Source of the DNA: Pilaira anomala
Lineage: Eukaryota; Mucoromycota; Mucoromycetes; Mucorales; Mucoraceae
Reading direction: 5' to 3'
Assembly (NCBI GenBank): GCA_025716855.1
Contig: JAIXMQ010000154.1
Location: forward strand, 1 to 25,345
Length of the DNA: 25,345 nucleotides
Shown here: piece by piece, positions 17,909-25,345 of the stretch
How positions within the stretch are numbered: position 1 is the first letter of the stretch
Layout of the letters: every line of letters begins with the position of its first letter
Notes under the pieces: generated by a model
Databases searched by the model: none
Told to the model about the DNA's origin: nothing
What the model saw: only the letters and a program-made list of their open reading frames with translations
Translations under genes and position numbers: made by a program

Positions 17909-18345
17909 AATTGTAATATTGAGTTTAAACATTAGTTCAAGACCGATACAGATATCAGCTTTACTTTGAATATCAAATATTTCAAAGCTATGATGAAGTG
18001 AAATATTATTGTATACGTTTACATTATTAATAAAGCCAATACGATCAACTGAATTATTTTTATGTCCCAAAGAAATAGTAGTAGTTTTATTTTTTTGTAT
18101 AGTAGTAGTAGTAGTAGTAAGAGAGGAAGAGGACGAAAAAGAAGAAAAACTATCATCATTGTCAATATGGACAGGAACGAAACCAAGAGTTTCAACCAAA
18201 GATGGTTTAATAGCAGAAAAATTGGAGCCGGTGTCCAGATAAGCCCAGGTTTGATGATCCTGAATAGTAATAGAAAGAATAATAGAATGTGGTTCGCTAG
18301 GTAAACCTGGTTTGTTATTAATATTAGTATTTTTTTAGTAGACTT
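17909..18345 (-). pseudogene. Gypsy-A aspartic protease
   Basis: The protease cuts the gag-pol precursor. The minus strand carries IQDHQTWAYLDTGSNFSAI, with the active-site DTGS at 18224-18235, then a Ser- and Thr-rich insert coded by a GTA/ACT microsatellite (about 18090-18150). The C-terminal half follows (HHSFEIFDI and ADICIGLELMFKLNITIIG). The active site is intact. A frameshift in an A run near 18335 separates it from the zinc-knuckle part of gag. The solo LTR at 17284-17903 cuts the frame just after the domain. Confidence 0.88.
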
Positions 18346-19943
18346 ACAATGCTTGGAATGATCATCGAGCATGTCAACATCCTCGTCGTCAGTGAACGTT
18401 AACGTACGTAACGTAGAAGAGCGTTGAACTCTATGAGGTGAGTTGCTGTTGGTAGCTACATGCATACCTCGATTGACTAAAGGTGCTTCAGTAGGAGGAG
18501 GAGGAGACGAGGTAGAAGAAGAAGGTCTGGTATCGGGACCAGAAGAAGAAGAATAACGATGGTAGAAGCGCACGGGTGCACGTCCCTTACTCTTATCACA
18601 CCTATAACCAGGGGTCCAACTTGCATGACAAGTGTAACAATCACGACCAGATGGTGCTGAACCATTGATGTGACCGGAATCTACATGGCCGTAGTGGTCA
18701 TTAGCCGTCTTGAGGGCACTACAATTATCAGAAGTGTGGTTACCGTAGGCACGATGGTAGGTACAGTAAATCTGGTTACTGCCGGGAGCAGGTACTGGTC
18801 CTGCTGGAGGACGAGAAGAAGAAGAAAAAAAAAGAGTAACGATGACGACCGCCGGAGTAGCGCTTCTCAACTCGAAATGATTTGAATGTGATGGACCTGC
18901 GGAAGGTGAAACTGCTCATGAAGATCCTTGGCAACATTCATAACCGAAGACAAGTTACGCCTAATAGCGCGAGGAGAAGTAGCCAGAGCAACGGTAAGCC
19001 TGGTCCGAAATAGAAATAGGCAGAGCAGTAATAAAACCAGGACAAAGGATGGACGGATCCGTAATACCTGAACGACGTTTAATGTCCTGGAACCGGTCAA
19101 TGAATAATTCAATAGACTGATGCTTGGACATGCTAAGAGCCAGAAGTTCAGCAGCAGCAGCTTCTTGTTCAGCGTCTTAAGTCACACCGTACTGAGCGAT
19201 GATAGCTTCCTTGAATGAGTTCCAATTTGCATTAGGTTGCTCCATGGTTAAATCGGATAACCAAGCACGGATTTCAGTAGACAAACCAAGAGGCAAGAGT
19301 CGACGCCAGTGCTCATTCAAGTTGAGTTAGTAAGTAAGAAGAACATCTTCGAACTTACTGAGAACAGTCTTCAAAGTACTATAGACGGTACGGGTACCAT
19401 CATAAACACTACCAGACCACTGGAAGAAAGGGATCTGACTAGGCACTATAGGGATGACTGGTGGTGGGATAGACCGAGACAGGTAGGCAGCAGTAGGTTC
19501 TACAGGTACGACCGGAGTCAACAGACGACGAGCTTCCACAAGTTCACCAAGTGCGGAACGAAGTAGACGTAGCTCATTGATGAGTGGAGCAGGCCCTACA
19601 GAGCCATGTAAGATTATACTTGTGGAGAGCTCAAGGATTTTGTTTGCATGAGCGAAATGTTTTTTTCGATTCCTGAACAGGTGAGGCACAAGCTGAAGAC
19701 AAAGGAACAGGTTGGGTAAGAGAAGGAGCTTCACTCATGTCAGTATCCATACCCTGAGGTACTTCAACTGAACAATCATCTTCTTCACCAAGAACGTTAT
19801 CCAAGACAAAGTCAGGGTCATATGAGTCTACAGTTATAGTAGGCTCAGAAACAGGAGGGATGACAACATGGAGAAACGACAGGTTTAGTGACGGTATTAC
19901 CAGTAGGGGCAGGAGAGGAAGAGGCAGAGTTGTTGACAGACAT
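18346..19943 (-). pseudogene. Gypsy-A gag, with frameshifts and stops
   Basis: The ATG at 19941-19943 opens MSVNNSASSSPAPTGNTVT. The frame shifts near 19875, continues through an acidic stretch (DPDFVLDNVLGEEDD) and shifts again near 19660. The gag core follows: a segment with FFQWSGSVYDGTRTVYSTL, a TAA at about 19327-19329, WRRLLPLGLSTEIRAWLSDL, NANWNSFKEAIIAQYG, another stop, then SIELFIDRFQDIKRRSGI. Two Cys/His clusters end it: CTYHRAYGNHTSDNC and CYTCHASWTPGYRC. The order and spacing are those of a gypsy gag with a nucleocapsid tail. It is too damaged to work. Confidence 0.85.
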
Positions 19944-20554
19944 AGTAGTGAGTAAAAAAAAATGATTTGATCTTTGAATATAAATAAAAAATAAAGTTAA
20001 ACGATTCAACAAAAAAAATGATAAATATGTTTAAACGTAGTAATTTGTTGAAAGTCTTAAAAATAAGATAAGGTTTTTATTTATGAGAAAAAAAGAGGTT
20101 GTATTTATATTCAAATAAAAGGGTGGGAAAAGAGTCTACTCTCACATAAGATTGACAGTCTTGATTCATAATAATTTATACGTTACACGTATGACCTAGT
20201 CAAGACACGTTGTATTGCATGAACGTTCAGAAAGGGTTTGTGATACCGGGATATTAATTATTCGTGAGAAATCAAGGAGAATTAATAATAATGTCAAATA
20301 ATAGGTGGAACCACCTATTAAATAGTAATCAATGATAAAGATATATAGCTGGTATATATCACTAGTATTAAAAGTATTGTCATCGATGATTGCTTGTTTA
20401 TATACATGTCCCTCGTCACCGCTTTCAAAGTGACATAAAGCTTTGAATGTTCTTGATGCAAGTGGATCAAATGGTGTTGCTATTATAAATGGGTAAATAT
20501 ATACGACAAAAAAAAAGGGGTTTATGGATAATGATGTCAGGAACTTAAACAATA
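19944..20554. other. Shared head region between Gypsy-A and Gypsy-C
   Basis: This lies between two divergent gag genes and should hold 5' LTR or leader sequence of both. On the minus strand GAATATAAATACAAC (about 20098-20112) is a candidate TATA box for Gypsy-A. A perfect palindrome lies at 20299-20320 and a shorter hairpin at 20339-20359. I could not define LTR borders, as no partner copy lies in the window. Confidence 0.4.
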
Positions 20555-20564
20555 TTATCGTCAT
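20196..20564 (-). other. Unrecognised 122-codon open frame
   Basis: A minus-strand frame starts with ATG at 20564 and reads IIATPFDPLASRTFKALCHF and DEGHVYKQAIIDDNTFNTSD in its middle part. I know no family for it. It overlaps a palindrome and the likely LTR region and is rich in Ile, Leu, Tyr and Phe from AT-rich codons. It may be a chance frame. I list it because it is the longest open frame not explained by a known element. Confidence 0.15.
20299..20320. repeat. Perfect 10-2-10 palindrome
   Basis: TAATAGGTGG, two bases, then CCACCTATTA. It could form a hairpin or a binding site. It is not followed by a T run, and no gene is known to end here. Confidence 0.7.
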
Positions 20565-20685
20565 TACTCCTTATCGTCATTACTCCTTATCGCCTTTACT
20601 CCTTATCGTCATTACTCTTTAACGTCGTTTACTCCTTTACGCCTTTACTCCTTAATGACGTTTACTCCTTAACGTCATTTACTCC
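20555..20685 (+). repeat. Eight tandem 16-17-bp units upstream of Gypsy-C
   Basis: Units such as TTATCGTCATTACTCC start at 20555, 20571, 20587, 20603, 20619, 20636, 20652 and 20669. The first four are 16 bp. Three of the last four are 17 bp, with ACGTC or GACGT cores. They end about 48 bp before the Gypsy-C TATA box. The position suits an enhancer array in the U3 part of an LTR; that is an inference. Confidence 0.8.
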
Positions 20686-20732
20686 TTCCCCCTTTTCTTT
20701 TATATTTTACCCCTATGTTGGTTTATATTCTA

Positions 20733-20745
20733 ATATAAATACAAC
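20733..20745 (+). promoter_or_regulatory. Candidate TATA box of Gypsy-C
   Basis: ATATAAATACAAC lies downstream of the tandem array and about 260 bp before the gag ATG. The same 13 bases occur on the minus strand ahead of Gypsy-A gag. The leader from 20746 to 21002 is C- and T-rich with AATAAA near 20793 and holds no long frame. No LTR end or primer site could be fixed. Confidence 0.5.
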
Positions 20746-21002
20746 ATCCTTTTTATCAACAAATTACTTTTTCCCCATCAAGTATCTTATCTAATAAATC
20801 TATTATATAATCCTACCAACTTTTGTCTACTCTATTCAACAGTAAAGTATATTATCCTAACCCAATATACCCTACACTTGCTTGCCCCACAATAGTCATT
20901 GACATTATACTTGATCAAAAAACTAACCTTATATACTTAGACAACTCAATTATCTTCTTGTATTTTCTGCCTAGCCAAAATTACTAGGAAAGTCAAAAAA
21001 AC

Positions 21003-22610
21003 ATGTCAAACCCTGAACAAGTCCTCAGCGATCTTGCCAATCAATTTCGTAGTATGCAAGATACTTTATCAAGCCAGTTAGAGGCCTTATCCCAGTCCGT
21101 ACAAGCCATAGGTGGTCAATTAGCTCTTTCCGAGAAACGCATTACCACTATGGAAGCCACTGTTGCTGCTCGTATCACCCAAGAAAAGCAATTATTCATG
21201 GATCAAACGCGTAACTCCCTCGAGACATTTTCTACTAGTATGAGAGAATATATTGATTCTAATTTTGTTAAGAAGGATAGTGATCCTATGCCTTCATCAG
21301 TCAATGAGACTAATACCACCGCTACTGCACCTGTCCCTGTCCCTGTTTCTGTCTCTGTCCCTAGTTACCAACAGACTCCAGCAAAGATGAGAGCTCCCAC
21401 GCTTTTTACTGGTAAGAGTGATACGTGTGATACGTTTTTCACTCAGTTAGCCTTGGCTTTCCGCGCCCAACCTGCTTATTATCGTTCTGATTCCGAGAAA
21501 GTGAACTTTGCATTATCTCATGTCGATCAGAAGGTATTAGATTACTTTCATCCGTATCCTCAAGACTTAAAAGATAGTACCAAGCCTGAGCCTGAATTAT
21601 TAAACAACTATGCTTTGTTCAAGAAAACTATTTTCAATGCATTTGGTGATTTGAACCCCGTATTTAATGCTGAAAACGAATTAAAACTTTTGAAACAAAC
21701 TGGTAGTGTATCCGAATATGCAAGTAATTTTAGAAGAATTATTACTGTATTGAAGTGGAACGACGAGGTCATGATGTCTCATTACCGTTTGAATTTGAAG
21801 GATTTCGTAAAAAACGAATTGGCTCGCAAAACTGAACCATGTACCTCTCTCAACGAATTAATTAGCTACACAATTGACATTGATAACAGATTGTTCCCTC
21901 GATTAAAACATATGGGTAGTGAATACCAGAAGCCCCAAACAAACCCTAATTACCGAAATCAACCCAGTTCCCAACCTCCTATCAACAATCAATTAAACTC
22001 TCAAGCCTCTTCATTACCATTGTACTATAAACCTCCAAATATGATTGCCCCTGGACCCACTCCCATGGATACCGCTACTACCATAGTACAAGGAAGACCC
22101 CTGTCCAAATCTGTCCGTCAGCACCGAATTACCAACAACTTGTGTATGTATTGTGGTGGTGAAAACCATATCGTTCGTAATTGTAAGGAAAAACTCAAGG
22201 GTAAACAGGTGGCCTCTTCGTTAGTCGCCACCATTCTAGAAGAACAAAATGGTTACGGATGTTACAACTCTGCAATTCCCGAGGTTAACATCAACTGTAT
22301 TACCGTACCTAGACCTCATGTAATCCCCACTGATCCCAATTTTACACCACCACAGACCGAATTATTACATGCTTATGTCAATGCGATAACCCGAAAAGAC
22401 ACAACAAACCTTAGCACTCAATTTTTGGAAGGAAAAGTTGAGCCTTTTATCGTTCGTTCCATTGATAGGAATATGATGATTATTCCAGTCGAAATTATGC
22501 ATAGCCAGGAAGTGATTCGTACTTACACGTTGGTCGATAGTAGTGCAAGAGTATTTTTCATCAACACGCACTTTGTAGAAATGCACCAATTACCTGTTAG
22601 CCTGGATTAA
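21003..22610 (+). CDS. Gypsy-C gag with start of protease
   Basis: The frame is open for 535 codons from the ATG at 21003. The N-terminal 100 residues form a coiled coil (SQLEALSQSVQAIGGQLALS). A spacer with repeated Pro-Val and Ser-Val follows. The gag core reads PTLFTGKSDTCDTFFTQLAL and continues with EYASNFRRIITVLKW. A zinc knuckle at residues 381-394 reads CMYCGGENHIVRNC with all four ligands in place. The protease active-site motif reads LVDSSARVFF near residue 510, with Ser where the family has Gly. The TAA at 22608-22610 is in the middle of the protease, whose frame continues beyond it, so gag and pol were probably one polyprotein. Gag itself looks usable. Confidence 0.88.
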   Translation: MSNPEQVLSDLANQFRSMQDTLSSQLEALSQSVQAIGGQLALSEKRITTMEATVAARITQEKQLFMDQTRNSLETFSTSMREYIDSNFVKKDSDPMPSSVNETNTTATAPVPVPVSVSVPSYQQTPAKMRAPTLFTGKSDTCDTFFTQLALAFRAQPAYYRSDSEKVNFALSHVDQKVLDYFHPYPQDLKDSTKPEPELLNNYALFKKTIFNAFGDLNPVFNAENELKLLKQTGSVSEYASNFRRIITVLKWNDEVMMSHYRLNLKDFVKNELARKTEPCTSLNELISYTIDIDNRLFPRLKHMGSEYQKPQTNPNYRNQPSSQPPINNQLNSQASSLPLYYKPPNMIAPGPTPMDTATTIVQGRPLSKSVRQHRITNNLCMYCGGENHIVRNCKEKLKGKQVASSLVATILEEQNGYGCYNSAIPEVNINCITVPRPHVIPTDPNFTPPQTELLHAYVNAITRKDTTNLSTQFLEGKVEPFIVRSIDRNMMIIPVEIMHSQEVIRTYTLVDSSARVFFINTHFVEMHQLPVSLD

Positions 22611-22901
22611 AGCCCTATGGTATATTGTTTAGTCAATGTTTCCGGCCATTATAACACCACAACAAGCACCATCGGTTTGCAAATCTCGGGTACAGGTCAT
22701 CAAGAACTTATTTCGTTTCGACACTATGATAACGCCACCTTCCCGATCATCTTAGGTAACTCCTGGTTAGCTAGACATGACCCCGTTATCCATTGGATTA
22801 ACTTGTTTGTTACAGAAGAATCGACAATCGATGCGTTGTTGTCAGCCAGTAGCGGAAGTTGCCTCAATTACGGCGTTCTACCCTACTTTGGTAATAGATG
22901 A
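22611..22901 (+). pseudogene. Gypsy-C protease, C-terminal part
   Basis: In the same frame as gag, past the TAA, the sequence reads VYCLVNVSGHYNTTTS and FPIILGNSWLARHDPVIHW, the usual second half of a gypsy protease. It ends with a TGA at 22899-22901. The next pol segment is in another frame, so a shift lies somewhere between about 22800 and 22880. Confidence 0.82.
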
Positions 22902-23814
22902 GTCGATCGGTAATATCATTAGCAACGACACCCCTGCCTCTAATGATGGTACTAGTAGAAAGCGTACACGTGGTGAATCTGAAGAACCCAATGGTTACTC
23001 GTACCAAAGAAGTAGAATTGGTGAAGTTACTGGTGCATCTGTTGAAGAAGTCGAAGAATCTGATGATAGTACGGGTTATGAAGCTAGTGACACTAACAGT
23101 GAGTACAGTAGTGATTCAAGCGTAGAGTATATTACGTTATCAGGTATAAATTACAACAATCAAGAGCCAATCGCCAATATAAGTGACACGAGTAGCGATA
23201 CCAGTAGCGAATCGAGTGTAGAGTATATCACTTTGTCAGATATAATCTATAACAATTCAGCAACAACGGCTGAAATAAGTAGCGCCATAGTTATTCCTAG
23301 ACCAATTACACCCCCTGTTAGTAACTCTTCCCCTCAGCTCATTGATTTAACCTCCCCTAACCTTATTGATTTATTATCTCCTCCACCTTACTATTTCAAC
23401 ACCCCCTCTCCCGTCCCTGATGATATTGAAATAAATTTGTCTTACCCTAGCGGTGATTACTATTATTTTTCCTCGTATTCTAATCAAGATAATATTAGCA
23501 TTGCCGAAAATCATAACAGAATTTGTTTTGTAACGTCTATTTTAGAAGAAACAATGGACGAGTTTGATACATTACCAGCTAAGTATAAAGACTTTGCTTC
23601 CGTTGTCTCGAAGTCAATCGCAGACCAATTGCCTCCTCATCATATATATGATCATAGAATTCCTTTCCAACCTGATGCTGAAGTTCCATTTGGTCTACTT
23701 TATAACCTCTCCGAAGTTGAACTTAGAATTCTAAAGAATTATCTGGACGAGAACATTGAAAAAAAATTTATCGAACGTTCCAAATCACCTGCCGGTGCAC
23801 CTGTGTTATTTTAA
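22870..23814 (+). pseudogene. Gypsy-C protease-RT spacer and RT start
   Basis: About 220 residues separate the protease from RT. The spacer has a basic patch (SRKRTRGE) and an acidic Ser/Asp/Glu-rich part holding two copies of a module around SSVEYITLS (about 23119 and 23215, each followed by a Tyr-Asn-Asn motif). A Pro/Ser-rich segment follows (SSPQLIDLTSPNLIDLLSPP). RT then begins with DHRIPFQPDAEVPFGLLYNL and [17 protein letters not shown]. It ends at TAA 23812-23814, where loss of one base has shifted the frame. The spacer is not a known domain. Confidence 0.8.
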
Positions 23815-24511
23815 AGAAAATGGATGGATCTCTTCGTCTCTGCGTAGATTATAGAGGACTCAATAAAGTCACTATTCCTAATCGCTGCCCATTATCGTTA
23901 ATATCCGAAACTTTAGACAGACTTCATGGATGTAAGATCTTCACCAAATTAGACATGCGGGAGCCTATAATCTTTTGCGTGTTGCTAGTGGTGACGAGTG
24001 GAAAACAGCGTTCCGCACACGGTATGGCCATTTTCAATAAATGTAACGCCTTTTGGTCTCTGAAACGCAACCTGCAAGTTTTCAAGCATTTGTAAACGAT
24101 ACCCATCGCAAATACTTAGACACCTTCCTTGTGATCTACTTAGACGACCTTCTTATCTTCTCCAAAAACCCTACCGAGCATACGGAACATGTTAGACTGG
24201 TCCTACAAGAACTGTACAATGCTTCACTTTCTCTCAAACTTGAAAAATGTGAATTCGATGTCGAGACCGTTCAATTTCTTGGTTTCACCATTGGGTCTTC
24301 GATGTATTCATGGACCCAGATAAAGTGCAGTCTATTAAGAACTGGCCAACACCTAAAAGTGTACACGACATCCAAGTCTTTCTTGGACTCACCAATTTTT
24401 ATCGCCGCTTATCCTGAGTTACTCAAAACTGTGCTTACCCCTTACTACCCTCTTGAAAAAGGATGTTACTTTCTCTTGGACCACTGAAGCCGAAGATGCT
24501 TTCACAAGTTA
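23815..24511 (+). pseudogene. Gypsy-C reverse transcriptase, broken
   Basis: After the shift the frame reads [18 protein letters not shown] and IFTKLDMR with a catalytic Asp. Loss of one G in a G run near 23960 then shifts the frame. The next frame carries [20 protein letters not shown], two stops near 24040-24047, and then [11 protein letters not shown] and FLVIYLDDLLIFSKN with an intact Y-x-D-D box. The thumb reads [17 protein letters not shown] before yet another shift near 24300. A further shift near 24505, one base lost in DAFHKLK, leads into RNase H. The active-site residues survive, but the gene needs several repairs to be read. Confidence 0.85.
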
Positions 24512-25345
24512 AAGACAACTATCTCCAGTAGTCCTATCTTGCGACATTACGACCCCAAATTACCTTGTATAATTGAAACCGATGCTAGTGACTACGCTCT
24601 CGGCGCTGTCTGTAGCCAACCCGATCCTCAAGGTGTTCAGCACCCTATTGCCTTCTACTCCCGTAAGTTGTTGCCTGCTGAAGTAAATTATCAAATCTAT
24701 GACAAGGAATTACTGGCTATTATTGCAGCTTTCAAACACTGGCGCCATTATCTTGAATTTTCGCAAAAATCTACTATCGTCATTACTGATCACAAAAACC
24801 TGGAGTACTTCAACACTACCCGAAACCTTAGCCGTCGACAGGTTCGATGGGCCGAAATCTTGGCTGATTATAACTTCACTATCCAATATCGCCCAGGAAA
24901 ACACAATGCGGCTGCGGATGCTTTATCTCGGAAAGATAAGCCTTTAGGAGGGGGTGACTTTAGTAGCAAAAAACCTATGACCTTGTTAGGCCCCGAACTA
25001 TTTGTACAAGCTATTACAACAACTGACTTCCAACCTAAAATCAACGAGATTACCCAAGAGATTAAAAGCCAAATTCGTACTGACGAACATTTCTCGCATA
25101 TCATACAAAGTATAAGTGAAGGTACCCGCGATAATGACGACTACACATTCCACGAGGAAATATTGTTCTACAAGGGTGCTATCTGCGTCCCAAACTCAAA
25201 TACCATCAAAAGTAAAATACTAAGCGAATGTCACGATTCCCCTGCCGCAGGCCACTTTGGGATTACAAGAACATATGAAATGGTCTCGCGTAATTATTAT
25301 TGGCATGACATGCGCAAATATATAAAGAGCTATGTAAATACATGT
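24512..25345 (+). CDS. Gypsy-C RNase H and integrase zinc finger, open to the window edge
   Basis: This frame runs 278 codons without a stop up to the last base. RNase H shows CIIETDASDYALGAV, YDKELLAIIAAFKHW, IVITDHKNLEYF and NAAADALSRK, giving the four acidic residues. A linker follows. The integrase zinc finger begins with ECHDSPAAGHFGITRTYEM and reaches YIKSYVNTC, the first Cys of the CxxC pair, at the window end. There is no ATG at the start because it is an internal part of pol entered by a frameshift. In contrast to RT, no damage is visible here. Confidence 0.88.

Larger units (their letters stand above)
669..19943 (-). mobile_element. Gypsy-A, old Ty3/gypsy retrotransposon split by nested insertions
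   Basis: Pieces of one gag-pol gene lie in order on the minus strand: gag from 19943, zinc knuckles, protease, reverse transcriptase in two halves, RNase H, and integrase ending at 669. The order protease, RT, RNase H, integrase is that of Ty3/gypsy elements. Subtracting the inserts at 17284-17903, 8773-16614, 5358-8415 and 1816-4828 with their target duplications leaves about 4.7 kb, a normal gag-pol length. Host frames rejoin in phase at all four sites. The coding sequence has several stops and frameshifts and altered catalytic residues, so it is dead. The element's own LTRs could not be located with confidence; the limits given are those of the coding region. Confidence 0.9.
20555..25345 (+). 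mobile_element. Gypsy-C, Ty3/gypsy retrotransposon, right end outside the window
   Basis: Gag, protease, RT, RNase H and the integrase zinc finger follow each other on the plus strand from 21003. The left border is not defined; the coordinate given is the start of the tandem array, which is probably within its LTR. The element runs past the window edge. Gag is open over 535 codons, but the protease and RT are broken by at least one stop and four frameshifts. The RNase H to integrase part is open again. Confidence 0.88.

Noticed and set aside
18009..18304. Plus-strand frames rich in Ser, Lys and Arg
   Set aside because: Antisense of the Gypsy-A protease and its GTA/ACT microsatellite.
20555..20685. 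CRISPR-like array
   Set aside because: The units follow each other directly with no unique spacers, and the DNA is eukaryotic.
22777..22869. Beginning of a long plus-strand frame starting MTPLSIGLTCLL
   Set aside because: It overlaps protease coding in another frame. Only the later part of that frame is accepted as the protease-RT spacer.

Overview
This is AT-rich eukaryotic DNA that holds no recognisable host gene. It is a pile of transposable elements (TEs). Introns with GT..AG borders, Ty3/gypsy gag-pol genes, Tc1-type transposases and a Helitron fragment point to a fungus. The look of the gypsy proteins and the base composition suggest an early-diverging fungus, perhaps Mucoromycota. That placement is an inference and was not tested by any search.

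Layout. The backbone is an old, broken Ty3/gypsy element on the minus strand, called Gypsy-A here. Its gag starts at 19943 and its integrase ends at 669. Four elements split it: (1) a decayed Tc1-like element, 1816-4828, which carries an intact Tc1-like element at 2162-3850; (2) a CACTA-like element, 5358-8415; (3) a plus-strand Ty3/gypsy element with 99-bp LTRs, Gypsy-B, 8773-16614; (4) a 620-bp solo LTR, 17284-17903. Gypsy-B itself carries a 375-bp solo LTR (12290-12664) and a short Helitron (13014-15133). From about 20.5 kb to the right edge lies a third gypsy element, Gypsy-C, on the plus strand. It runs out of the window inside the integrase zinc finger.

Every nested insertion has boundaries readable to the base. 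They show target duplications of TA, TA, GAA, a 5-bp near match, CTAGG and a second 5-bp near match, or the A|T target with TC and CTAG ends for the Helitron. In each of the seven cases, removing the insert and one target copy brings the host reading frame back into phase. This is strong internal proof of the layout.

State of the genes. Only the transposase at 2349-3656 looks complete and able to act. Gypsy-A, B and C carry many stops and frameshifts. The stops are nearly all explained by C-to-T or G-to-A changes. I found no credible new functional system beyond this nest. The most interesting points are the exact nest, the intact Tc1-like element with its 23-bp repeat units inside the terminal repeats, the mismatch between nearly identical LTRs and a badly damaged body in Gypsy-B, and the internally deleted Helitron with a spliced zinc-finger leader exon.
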